Below are positions 19,415-27,273 of a DNA stretch of 64,000 bases, one piece after another. The position numbers and the translations under genes are program-made. This DNA is from Pseudomonas alliivorans. GTDB taxonomy: Bacteria > Pseudomonadota > Gammaproteobacteria > Pseudomonadales > Pseudomonadaceae. Numbering within the stretch: the stretch's first letter is position 1; each line of letters opens with the position of its first letter. Where the stretch lies: assembly GCF_017826695.1 (NCBI RefSeq), contig NZ_JAFFZW010000002.1:682001-746000 (forward strand), written 5' to 3'. The notes beneath the pieces were generated by a model that was given only the letters and a program-made list of their open reading frames with translations, had not been told where the DNA came from and searched no databases.

Positions 19415-20039
19415 CGAAGAGCGGTTGCTGGATCAGTGCCTGGAAACTGTCCTGATGGCCGCAGCGCATCCAGACCTGAATGGTGAACAGGTCGAAGTTC
19501 TGGTGGTACTCGACAGTTGCACTGATCACTCGGCTGAGATCGCACGGCTCTATGGCGTCATGACACTGGACATTCAAGCGCGCAACGTAGGCCAGGCTCG
19601 TGCGCAGGGCGCCGCCTTTCTGCTGGACAGAGGTGCCCGCTGGCTGGCCTGTACCGACGGAGACAGCAGCGTGGCCAGCGACTGGCTCGCCGAACAGCTG
19701 GCGCTGGATGCCGACGCGGTATGTGGCACGGTGACACCGGGTGCCTGGGATAAGGGTGTTTCCGTCGCTGCACAGACGACCTACAACGCGCTCTATCAGC
19801 ATCGTGACGGGCATCGTCATATCCACGGTGCCAACCTGGGTGTGAGTTCGATGGCCTACCTGCGTGCCGGCGGATTCCCCGCACTGGCGTGCCATGAAGA
19901 CGTGCATCTGGTTCGTCAGCTGGAACTCTGCGGTGCACGCATAGCCTGGAGCTGTCGCCCGCGGGTCACCACCAGCACCCGGCTGGACTCAAAGGCCCGG
20001 GGCGGATTCGGGGATTACTTGCGGTCATTGAATCCCTGA
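19386..20039 (+). CDS. Glycosyltransferase family 2
   Basis: A 217-residue GT-A protein. The N-terminus IGVLIPVHNEERLLDQCLE is the classical GT2 opening; DSCTDHSAEI and DGDSSVASDWL supply the nucleotide-sugar and metal-binding acidic residues, and HEDVHLVRQLELCG supplies the ED acceptor-side motif. No membrane segments are seen, so it probably acts in the cytoplasm. The ATG at 19386 has a strong Shine-Dalgarno (AAGGAG) inside the methyltransferase end. It is the last gene of the glgX-linked operon. Donor and acceptor are unknown. Confidence 0.88.
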   Translation: MIGVLIPVHNEERLLDQCLETVLMAAAHPDLNGEQVEVLVVLDSCTDHSAEIARLYGVMTLDIQARNVGQARAQGAAFLLDRGARWLACTDGDSSVASDWLAEQLALDADAVCGTVTPGAWDKGVSVAAQTTYNALYQHRDGHRHIHGANLGVSSMAYLRAGGFPALACHEDVHLVRQLELCGARIAWSCRPRVTTSTRLDSKARGGFGDYLRSLNP

Positions 20040-20080
20040 CGGCTGACACGTCGTGTGTCTTGCAGCATCCACCATGCAGG

Positions 20081-21151
20081 TTATTGATGATTCGCCGTCT
20101 GCATCCCGGAGTTGTCGGAACCGGACGCGCCCAGCGTGCTGGTGAAGAACCTGACCGCTTCCGCACTCAGCGTACGATGGATGTCGGCCCGGTCAACGCC
20201 TTCGCGATCGTTGCACACCATGGGCATGCTGGCGCGCTGCTCATCGCTGCAGGGTGCCATGAATATGAAGTGCCCTGCCCCGGCCAGCAATTTGTAGTCC
20301 GGCGCCTGGGGCAACTTGCGCGCCAGCGCTTCAGCGTTCTTGTCCAGCGCCAGCAGTTGATCATCAGCGCCCGCATACATCAGCACCGGTACATGGACAT
20401 CACCCAGCGTCTGCCTGCCGAACATCAGGCTGAGCGGCGCCATCAACATCAACGCGCCGACCCGTTGATCAGCCTGTGGGTGCAGGTCTTCACGGTCTGC
20501 CACCAACTGGCCCTGAGTCTTGCAGGCGTCGCGGTCGGAAGGTCGCTCGACGCAGTACTGCTGCAGGCGCTTCAGGTCAGGTTGTGCGCCTGCCAGGATG
20601 AGTGCGGTCTCACCGCCAGCCGAATAGCCGATCACACCCACCTGACGCGCGCTGAGGTAAGGCGCAAGCATGGGGTCCGTCAGCGCGGCGCTGATGGCTT
20701 CTGAAATCTGCAGGGGTCTGCCGTAAAGATTGCTCAAACTGCCAAGGCGGCTGTGATCGCGATAGTTGTCGCCAGGATGGACGACCGCCACCACGACGAA
20801 GCCCCGACGGGCCAGCGAAGTCGCCAGATCGTGCAGCGCGAGTGGCGTGCCGGTGTTGCCGTGAGACAGCATCAGCAACGGAAAACGTCCCAGCGCGATG
20901 GCTGCGTCCTCACCAGCTTCGACCCGATAGCCCTGCACGTTGCTGACCTGCTCGGGATCAGTGGAGGGATAAAAGGCGATGGCCTGCATCGGCTGGGAAT
21001 CCAGCGGATCGATAAAACTCAGCTCGTGATAGCCGGCACTCCATTCGCTGTCCGGCAGCACGTTATCCGTGACGAAATCGTCGGCCTGAACATGCACCGA
21101 AATCAGGCTATCGAGCAGACAAACCAGCATCACTGCACAAAGACGTACCAT
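20081..21151 (-). CDS. Exported alpha/beta hydrolase (dienelactone-hydrolase-like)
   Basis: A 356-residue protein with a signal peptide (MVRLCAVMLVCLLDSLISV, cleavage after VQA) and an alpha/beta-hydrolase core. The oxyanion region is LSHGNTGTPLALHD and the nucleophile elbow is GVIGYSAGGETALIL; the late histidine is in LAGAGHFIFMAP. The fold resembles secreted dienelactone hydrolase/platelet-activating-factor acetylhydrolase-like esterases, likely periplasmic. The ATG at 21151 was chosen because it starts directly at the signal peptide; the frame is open upstream to 21406 with another ATG at 21202. It converges with the GT2 gene. The substrate cannot be told. Confidence 0.78.
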   Translation of the reverse strand: MVRLCAVMLVCLLDSLISVHVQADDFVTDNVLPDSEWSAGYHELSFIDPLDSQPMQAIAFYPSTDPEQVSNVQGYRVEAGEDAAIALGRFPLLMLSHGNTGTPLALHDLATSLARRGFVVVAVVHPGDNYRDHSRLGSLSNLYGRPLQISEAISAALTDPMLAPYLSARQVGVIGYSAGGETALILAGAQPDLKRLQQYCVERPSDRDACKTQGQLVADREDLHPQADQRVGALMLMAPLSLMFGRQTLGDVHVPVLMYAGADDQLLALDKNAEALARKLPQAPDYKLLAGAGHFIFMAPCSDEQRASMPMVCNDREGVDRADIHRTLSAEAVRFFTSTLGASGSDNSGMQTANHQ

Positions 21152-21490
21152 GGCAAGGCCCAACCTTTGTAAGTCCCGGCATGTGCCGGACAGTCCATTC
21201 ATGCGCTTGTGTCGAGCTTCATGCTCCAGCGCCCCGCTCTCACAGCAAATGAGAGTGCTTCTTGCAGAAATAGTGCATAAGCCGGGCCATCTATCTTCGC
21301 TGTTTTTTTCAACTGCCAACCACTGCACAAAAAATCGGCTCGAAGCAGCGCTCAGGCGTGCAGTGTACTGCCGCCAGCGCCTGGCTACCTGTAAGGAAGC
21401 TGTCAATTCTTCACTGAACTGCAGGCATTAAAAAACTCCACAGCCCTGCGCAACGCGCGGGCGGTGGAGTTTGATCGAAACAGGGCGCTG
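21152..21490. other. Intergenic region between azoR and the exported hydrolase
   Basis: About 340 bases. The right end holds the azoR terminator; the rest should hold the hydrolase promoter. Short open frames here lack ribosome-binding sites and look non-coding. No other element was recognised. Confidence 0.4.
21433..21472 (-). terminator. Rho-independent terminator of azoR
   Basis: AAACTCCAC and GTGGAGTTT bracket an inner GCCC/GGGC stem, giving a long GC-rich hairpin 19 bases after the azoR stop. On the minus strand it is followed by a run of six T, the classic intrinsic terminator layout. Confidence 0.85.
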
Positions 21491-22096
21491 TCAGGCGAAC
21501 AGCGTTTGCTCGATGTGCTGCTGCGCAGCGGTCAGCGCGTTGGCACGAGGCTCTTCACCGTAAGCGAGGCCTTCGGCGCGGACGAACTGAAGATCGGTCA
21601 CGCCGATGAACGCGAACATCAGCTTGAGGTAATCCTCATGACCCACGCTGCTCGGCTGCCCGGAGTGCATGCCGCCAGCCGTGGAAACAATGATGACCTT
21701 CTTGTCGCCGCACAGGCCTTCAGGGCCGGCTTCGGTGTAACGGAAGGTTCTGCCCGCGACTGCGATGCGGTCGATCCAGGCTTTCAACTGCGTAGGAATG
21801 GTGAAGTTGTACATCGGTGCACCGATGACAACTACATCCGAATCCAGAAACTGCTGCAAGGTGGCTTCGTTGGTCGCGACTTCCTGCTGCTGGGCAGCGT
21901 CGCGGCCTTCGACCGGCGTGCCTGCGGCGGCGAGGGTCGCTGGCGAGAAGTGGCCCAGCGCTTCGCTGGCCAGGTCGCGATAGGTCACAGCGCTGTCAGC
22001 GTGTGCGGCTTTGTAAGCTTCCACAACGCTACGGCTGAGCTGACGCGAAGCGGAGTGGTCACCAAGAATGCTGGAATCGATGTGCAGAATGTTCAT
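21491..22096 (-). CDS. azoR: FMN-dependent NADH-azoreductase
   Basis: A 201-residue flavodoxin-fold oxidoreductase. The N-terminal [17 protein letters not shown] loop binds the FMN phosphate; [18 protein letters not shown] and STAGGMHSG are the two other FMN-contact stretches seen in AzoR enzymes. It reduces azo compounds and quinones by two-electron transfer, which protects against thiol and quinone stress. The ATG at 22096 fits the conserved MNILHIDSS start rather than the upstream in-frame ATG at 22114. The preceding LysR gene runs in the same direction, 72 bases upstream. Confidence 0.93.
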   Translation of the reverse strand: MNILHIDSSILGDHSASRQLSRSVVEAYKAAHADSAVTYRDLASEALGHFSPATLAAAGTPVEGRDAAQQQEVATNEATLQQFLDSDVVVIGAPMYNFTIPTQLKAWIDRIAVAGRTFRYTEAGPEGLCGDKKVIIVSTAGGMHSGQPSSVGHEDYLKLMFAFIGVTDLQFVRAEGLAYGEEPRANALTAAQQHIEQTLFA

Positions 22097-22168
22097 AAGG
22101 GCTTCCCGAGTCATATCGTCATTGGGCGATCAAGTGGGGAGCATCCTATCGCTGTTCCTAATGCGTGA

Positions 22169-23128
22169 TTAGTCGCCCTGAATGTGATTGTTCGTTCTAC
22201 TGATAGAACTATAAATGGACTCAGGGTTATGCGTCAGCTCCTTGAATGAGGTTTCGAACGCATCCAGCATCGCCCTGATGGCGGGGAGCAGCCCGCGCCG
22301 GGACGCAAACGCGGCATGAATCACGCCGCATTTGGGGCGATGGGCATTGAACAGCTCAACGAGGCGCCCCTGCTGAAGAGCATTTCGAACCAGTATCTCG
22401 GGCAGTTGCGCCACGCCCACACCCTGCAGCGCGCCTTGCAGAATGGCATCCAGGTCCGAGCAGACCAGCCGTGGCGCGTGACGCACTTCCACATATTGCC
22501 CCGCCCCGTTTTCCAGTAGCCAGCGGTGGTTCGAGGTCGCCGAGATCAGGTCCAGAGTGGGCAGATTTGCCAGATCTTCGAACGAGGCATCGGTGCCAAT
22601 CTGCGCTGCCAGATCAGGATGAGCCACCAGCCGCTGGGCGCTGTAGCCGAGCGTCTTGACCACCAGCCCTTCATCTTCCAGAGGCGGAAATCGCACTCGC
22701 AGTGCAATGTCGATGTTCTCGGACAGTGGATCGACCCGGCGATTGGTGCTCTCGATAAACACCTGCACCTTGGGGTGCGCGGCCATGAAACGGGCCACGG
22801 TCTCGTTGATACCCATCGCGCCCATGGCAGGCGGACAGCTGAGGGAAATGCGCCCTTGGGGTTCGGATCTGGAACGCTGAATGGCCTCTTCCGCCGCCTC
22901 GGCCTCGACCAGCATCGCAACGCAATGCCCGTAGTAATCCCGCCCGCTTTCGGTCACGGCGAACTTGCGCGTGGAGCGCTGGATCAGCCTGACGCCGAGC
23001 CGCTCTTCAAGACCCGCAATACGGCGGCTGAGCTTGGACTTGGGAATACCCAGCTTGCGCCCGGCAGGCGCAAATCCCCGGCACTCGACCACCTGGACGA
23101 AATAAAACAGATCATTGAGATCGAACAA
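22169..23128 (-). CDS. LysR family transcriptional regulator
   Basis: A 319-residue protein with an N-terminal winged helix-turn-helix (MFDLNDLFYFVQVVECRGF, then KLGIPKSKLSRRIAGLEERLG) followed by a periplasmic-binding-type effector domain starting near residue 90. It is of the PA2206/AcrR-neighbour type of LysR proteins often found next to oxidoreductases. As it lies immediately upstream of azoR on the same strand, control of azoR is a natural guess, although LysR targets are more often divergent. Target and co-inducer are not known. Confidence 0.9.
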   Translation of the reverse strand: MFDLNDLFYFVQVVECRGFAPAGRKLGIPKSKLSRRIAGLEERLGVRLIQRSTRKFAVTESGRDYYGHCVAMLVEAEAAEEAIQRSRSEPQGRISLSCPPAMGAMGINETVARFMAAHPKVQVFIESTNRRVDPLSENIDIALRVRFPPLEDEGLVVKTLGYSAQRLVAHPDLAAQIGTDASFEDLANLPTLDLISATSNHRWLLENGAGQYVEVRHAPRLVCSDLDAILQGALQGVGVAQLPEILVRNALQQGRLVELFNAHRPKCGVIHAAFASRRGLLPAIRAMLDAFETSFKELTHNPESIYSSISRTNNHIQGD

Positions 23129-23366
23129 CGGACACCTCGCGCGCTCAGAGGGCGCGAGTATGGCAGCGGGTGAGCCGGCACCTCAAATTTGCGTGGCTTT
23201 CGCTGCCCCTTCGCGAATTGACTCGCGGTTACCACGCGACCCACAAACTACCACTGCATCCCCGGCAAGCCGCCTCACACAGTCAGGTGTTTGCTGCGAG
23301 CAAGCACCGTGTCAAAGACGCGCTGAGGCCTGCCACTCAATCAGAGCTATATGTGCGGCGCAGTAC

Positions 23367-24161
23367 TTACCGATCAGCCGTCAAAAACGCCAGTACGGGC
23401 CGGATAAACGCGTCACCCGCCTCGACACTCGACAGGTGAGCGGCCGCAAGCTCGATCATCTGCGCACCCGCGATACGTTCAAGCATGAAATGCCCGTCTG
23501 CTGGCGTGGTCACGGCGTCTTCTGTACCGCAGACCACCAGCACCGGCAGCTTGATCAAGGCGATCTGCTCGCGATAATCCGCATCACGCACCGCAGCGCA
23601 GTTGGCCGCGTAACCCTGAGGTGAGGTCTGCGCCAGCATGCCGACGATCGTCTCGACCGTCGCTGGCTCGGCTTTCGCAAAGGACGGCGTGAACCAGCGG
23701 GCAATCGAAGCGTCACGCAACGCAATCATGGCCGACTGACCGTCACGCAGCACCGTTTCGATGCGCGGGTTCCAGACATCCGGTTTTCCGATCTTTGCCG
23801 CGGTGTTGCACAGCACAACGCGTTGCAGGCGCTCAGGGGCATGGATTGCCAGCCACTGGCCGATCAGCCCCCCCATGGACAGGCCACAGAAGAACACCTT
23901 GTCCAGATTCAGCGCGTCCAGCAACGCCAGCACGTCCCGGCCATTGAGTTCGATGCTGTAAGGACCCTCGCTGACCAGCGACTGCCCATGGCCGCGCGTG
24001 TCGTAACGCAGCACACGAAAGTGTTCGGTCAGTGCCGAAATCTGGTTGTCCCACATGTGCAGGTCGGTGCCCAGCGAGTTGGACAGCACCAGCACGGGCG
24101 CATCCTGCGGGCCTTCAAGCAGATAATTCAACGGGCCATCGGCGAGTTGTACGGCAGACAT
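23367..24161 (-). CDS. pcaD: 3-oxoadipate enol-lactonase
   Basis: A 264-residue alpha/beta hydrolase. The N-terminus MSAVQLADGPLNYLLEG, the oxyanion stretch LVLSNSLGTDLHMWD and the nucleophile elbow FFCGLSMGGLIGQW match PcaD, which hydrolyses 3-oxoadipate enol-lactone to 3-oxoadipate in the beta-ketoadipate pathway. The catalytic histidine is in AAHLSSVE. The ATG at 24161 follows a good Shine-Dalgarno (GGAG). The usual partners pcaB and pcaC are absent on either side, so it is either a displaced pathway gene or a paralogue with a related lactone substrate. Confidence 0.82.
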   Translation of the reverse strand: MSAVQLADGPLNYLLEGPQDAPVLVLSNSLGTDLHMWDNQISALTEHFRVLRYDTRGHGQSLVSEGPYSIELNGRDVLALLDALNLDKVFFCGLSMGGLIGQWLAIHAPERLQRVVLCNTAAKIGKPDVWNPRIETVLRDGQSAMIALRDASIARWFTPSFAKAEPATVETIVGMLAQTSPQGYAANCAAVRDADYREQIALIKLPVLVVCGTEDAVTTPADGHFMLERIAGAQMIELAAAHLSSVEAGDAFIRPVLAFLTADR

Positions 24162-24287
24162 TCGAAGCTCCAGAGAAAGCAAAAGCTGAACACTAATGAG
24201 TGTCGGGACGTCATACAATCCGCTGATCGAATATCCGTGCGACTATCGAACACCTTACCGGTCGCCACATCTGGCAAGGAGCGCACC

Positions 24288-24632
24288 ATGCGAACCGAAG
24301 ACATCGCCACTTTCTGCCTGAACCTGCCCGGTGCCCGCGAAGACTACAAATGGGGCGGGATACGGGTGTTTTCCATTGCGGGCAACAAGATGTTCGCGGT
24401 CATGGACCTCGTCGGCCAGGGCTTGTCGTTCAAGGTTCATCCTGACCTGTTTCTCGGCTATGTGGATCGTCCAGGCATCCGCCCTGCCCCGTACCTGGCC
24501 CGAGCGCACTGGATCAGCATTCCAGAACCCCACGCCCTGAGCGACGATGAGATTCGAGATCTGCTGACACGTTCGCATCAACTGGTGGTCGGCAAGCTGC
24601 CCAAGCGGCAGCAGATTGCGCTGAAACTATAA
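24288..24632 (+). CDS. MmcQ/YjbR family protein
   Basis: A 114-residue single-domain protein beginning MRTEDIATFCLNLPGAREDY, with GIRVFSIAGNKMFAVMDL and the closing RSHQLVVGKLPKR typical of the MmcQ/YjbR (CyaY-like) fold, a family of predicted DNA-binding proteins. A Shine-Dalgarno AAGGA lies 7 bases ahead of the ATG. Its last 6 bases overlap the convergent DUF1294 gene. The physiological role is unknown across the family. Confidence 0.85.
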   Translation: MRTEDIATFCLNLPGAREDYKWGGIRVFSIAGNKMFAVMDLVGQGLSFKVHPDLFLGYVDRPGIRPAPYLARAHWISIPEPHALSDDEIRDLLTRSHQLVVGKLPKRQQIALKL

Positions 24633-25067
24633 GGGCAGCGGCACCCAGTGCCAGAGCCGACGGCCCAGAAACAGCCAGTCGATCCACAAGGCCTGATGAA
24701 CCAGCACGATCAACCAGAACACAACCTGAAAGGACACCTTGCGGGTCTTGTGCCGAAAGACCTGCTGCGCCAGCAGCGCGCCCGGCCACCCTCCCAGCAG
24801 TTCGGTGGCATGCAGCACGTTTTCAGGCGTGCGCTGCCCGCCTTTGCCGGCCTGTAACTTGTCATGCCGATACAGCACGAACGCCAGCAGGCTCATTACT
24901 GTGATCATGAGCACCGGAATCAGCAGACCTTGCCTGATCCACAGCATTGCCGATCCATAGACCGGCAACGCACATAGCAGCGCCAGGACCATCAGTTTGA
25001 GGCGCAATGCCTGAACCGGCGCCTTGCGCTGCCGGGCAGGCGGCCTGGCCTCACGAGCCGACGTCAT
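24627..25067 (-). CDS. DUF1294 membrane protein
   Basis: A 146-residue protein with a basic N-terminus and about four hydrophobic segments (residues about 22-42, 46-66, a shorter one near 97, and 115-132). The signature [21 protein letters not shown] followed by [13 protein letters not shown] and [10 protein letters not shown] is that of DUF1294 inner-membrane proteins. Some relatives are fused to a cold-shock domain at the N-terminus; here only the short basic arm remains. The ATG overlaps the uppP stop by 4 bases. Function unknown. Confidence 0.85.
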   Translation of the reverse strand: MTSAREARPPARQRKAPVQALRLKLMVLALLCALPVYGSAMLWIRQGLLIPVLMITVMSLLAFVLYRHDKLQAGKGGQRTPENVLHATELLGGWPGALLAQQVFRHKTRKVSFQVVFWLIVLVHQALWIDWLFLGRRLWHWVPLPL

Positions 25068-25894
25068 GCCTTGGCGGCCGCCCAGTCGATCCAGCCGAAC
25101 TGCCAGGTCGCCAGAATCAACAGACCGAACGCAATGCGATACCAGGCAAACACGGCATAGCTGTGGGTGGCGATGAACCTGAGCAGACCGCGCACCGCGA
25201 TCATGGCGAAAATGAACGAAGTAATGAAGCCGATGGCGAAGACCGCAACGTCGTCTGGACGAAACATGTCACGGTACTTATAGCCCGAGTAAACCGCAGC
25301 GCCCACCATGGTCGGCATGGCCAGAAAGAACGAAAACTCGGTGGCTGCCTTGCGCGACAGACCGAACAGCAGGCCGCCGATGATGGTCGAGCCGGAGCGC
25401 GACGTGCCGGGGATCATCGCCAGGCACTGCACCAGACCGACTTTCAGCGCGTCGGTCCATTTCATGTCGTCGACGGTCTCGGCGTGGACCACATGCTCGC
25501 GGCGTTCGGCCCACAACATGATTACGCCACCAATGACCAGCGCAGTCGCCACGGTGACAGGGTTGAACAGATAGTGGTGAATCAGGTCGGCAAAGATCAC
25601 GCCCAGAATCACCGCTGGCATGAACGCGATGAGCAGGTTGATCGTGAAACGTTGCGCCTGCTGCTCTTTGGGCAAGCCGACGACCACATCCAGAATCTTG
25701 CGCCGGAACTCCCAGACCACCGCCAGAATGGCGCCCAACTGAATGATGATATTGAACGCCGCCGCACGGTCACCGCCGAAGTCGATCAAGTCCGCGACAA
25801 TGATCTGGTGGCCCGTGCTCGAGATCGGCAAAAACTCCGTCAGTCCCTCTACAACACCCAATATCAACGCCTGCGCAGCGGTCCAAAGATCCAT
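25064..25894 (-). CDS. uppP: Undecaprenyl-diphosphatase
   Basis: A 276-residue polytopic membrane protein that dephosphorylates undecaprenyl pyrophosphate so that the lipid carrier can be reused for peptidoglycan and surface glycans. The two hallmark motifs are intact: [14 protein letters not shown] near residue 17 and [13 protein letters not shown] near residue 170. The [13 protein letters not shown] start at 25894 is typical; the frame is open upstream to 25960. It is divergent from pnuC across 240 bases. It overlaps DUF1294 downstream, implying coupled expression. Confidence 0.94.
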   Translation of the reverse strand: MDLWTAAQALILGVVEGLTEFLPISSTGHQIIVADLIDFGGDRAAAFNIIIQLGAILAVVWEFRRKILDVVVGLPKEQQAQRFTINLLIAFMPAVILGVIFADLIHHYLFNPVTVATALVIGGVIMLWAERREHVVHAETVDDMKWTDALKVGLVQCLAMIPGTSRSGSTIIGGLLFGLSRKAATEFSFFLAMPTMVGAAVYSGYKYRDMFRPDDVAVFAIGFITSFIFAMIAVRGLLRFIATHSYAVFAWYRIAFGLLILATWQFGWIDWAAAKA

Positions 25895-26134
25895 CATTCC
25901 CCCATACAGCGATACCCGAGGCTCGCTGATTTGTATTGTCTTATGAAAAAAGCCTGCCACTATGCCGCTGCAAAGCTGAATGAAGCTTGAAGAAGCGCCG
26001 CAAAAACGCAGAATGCTAGCAGACCTTTCAGCGTAAAGCCTGCTGGCAGCATGAGCTTGCCATCAGAACCTGCACGGTGCGCCTGGAACCGCTTACAATC
26101 GCCGGCCCTTCCTACCCGCTACCAAGGAGCCGCC

Positions 26135-26698
26135 ATGTCCGGGCTTGAACTTTTTGCTGCCGCCATCGGCGTGATCGCGGTCTGGCTGACGGTCAAGCAA
26201 AACCCGTGGTGCTGGCCGATCGGCCTGGTCATGGTGGTGATCTACATCTGGATTTTCTACGACATAAAACTCTATTCGGACATGCTGTTGCAGGCGATCT
26301 ACGCCGGATTGCAGGTCTACGGCTGGCTGCAATGGACCCGCCACGGCAGCGGTCTGCCGGTGCGTGCGGTATCGGTGCTGCGCGGCGGTTCGGTTGCAAT
26401 CGGCTTGGCCATTGGCGTCGTCATCAGTCTGGCGCTGGGGGCCGGCATGGCTCACTTCACTGATGCCGCGCAACCCTGGCTGGACGCGGCGCTTACCGGT
26501 TTCAGCCTGGTGGCGCAGGTCTGGATGGCACAAAAGCGCGTGCAGTGCTGGCCACTGTGGATCGTGCTGGACGTCATTTTCGTCGGTCTGTTCATCTACA
26601 AGGATCTGTACCTGACTGCAGCGCTCTACGGACTGTTCACGCTGCTGGCCGTTCAGGGCTGGCGCGAGTGGCGCAACGACCTGGCGCTGGCCCGATGA
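26135..26698 (+). CDS. pnuC: Nicotinamide riboside transporter PnuC
   Basis: A 187-residue membrane protein with six to seven hydrophobic segments and the tryptophan-rich PnuC pattern: WLTVKQNPWCWPIGLVMVV near residue 19 and QCWPLWIVLDVIFVGLF near residue 145. It takes up nicotinamide riboside by facilitated diffusion, which the partner kinase traps as NMN. The ATG at 26135 has a good Shine-Dalgarno (AAGGAG). The stop overlaps the NadR-like gene by ATGA, so the transporter and kinase are made together. Confidence 0.93.
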   Translation: MSGLELFAAAIGVIAVWLTVKQNPWCWPIGLVMVVIYIWIFYDIKLYSDMLLQAIYAGLQVYGWLQWTRHGSGLPVRAVSVLRGGSVAIGLAIGVVISLALGAGMAHFTDAAQPWLDAALTGFSLVAQVWMAQKRVQCWPLWIVLDVIFVGLFIYKDLYLTAALYGLFTLLAVQGWREWRNDLALAR

Positions 26699-27273
26699 AG
26701 GTTCTGGTGCTGACCGGCCCGGAGTCCAGCGGCAAGAGTTGGCTCTGCGCGGCGATACGCGAGCGCTTTGGCGGTGTTCTGGTCGATGAATACGTGCGTC
26801 ACTTCATCGACGAGCAGGGTCGCGACACGGTCTATGACGATATTGATGCCATCGCTCAGGGTCAGCTCGACCGGGAAGACGCCGCTCGCGCGACAAGGCC
26901 TGCGCTGTTGATTCTCGACACGCATTTGCTGAGCAACATGCTCTGGAGCCGCACCCTGTTCGCAGATTGTCCGCAGTGGATCGAACAGCAGTTGCTCAAA
27001 AGGCACTATGACCTGCACCTGCTGCTGTCCCCCGAGGGCGTCGAGTGGATCGGCGACGGACAACGCTGCCAGCCGGAACTGACAGAACGTCAGGCGTTTT
27101 TCAGCGCCAGCCGGCAATGGCTCGATCAGCATGCGCAACGCTTTCAAGTGATAGAAGGCGACTGGCAGCAACGCCATGACCAGGCCATGGCGGCCGTCAG
27201 CCGGTTGCTCGCGACCTCACCGGATCTGATGCTTGTGCAGCAATCGGTAGAAGGTCGGACGCGAAATCCCTAA
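26695..27273 (+). CDS. NadR-type nicotinamide riboside kinase (AAA ATPase)
   Basis: A 192-residue P-loop protein. The Walker A motif GPESSGKSWL lies at residues 8-17, followed by VDEYVRHF and a DTHLLSN stretch seen in the ribosylnicotinamide kinase domain of NadR. Full enterobacterial NadR also has a helix-turn-helix and an NMN adenylyltransferase domain; both are missing here, so this is a stand-alone kinase. It would phosphorylate nicotinamide riboside brought in by PnuC. Its last 57 bases overlap the 3' end of the convergent AAA+ regulator gene. Confidence 0.85.
   Translation: MKVLVLTGPESSGKSWLCAAIRERFGGVLVDEYVRHFIDEQGRDTVYDDIDAIAQGQLDREDAARATRPALLILDTHLLSNMLWSRTLFADCPQWIEQQLLKRHYDLHLLLSPEGVEWIGDGQRCQPELTERQAFFSASRQWLDQHAQRFQVIEGDWQQRHDQAMAAVSRLLATSPDLMLVQQSVEGRTRNP

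Noticed and set aside
23129..23366. Gap between the LysR gene and pcaD as a possible small gene or RNA
   Set aside because: Short frames only, without ribosome-binding sites; no stable hairpin or RNA family pattern recognised.
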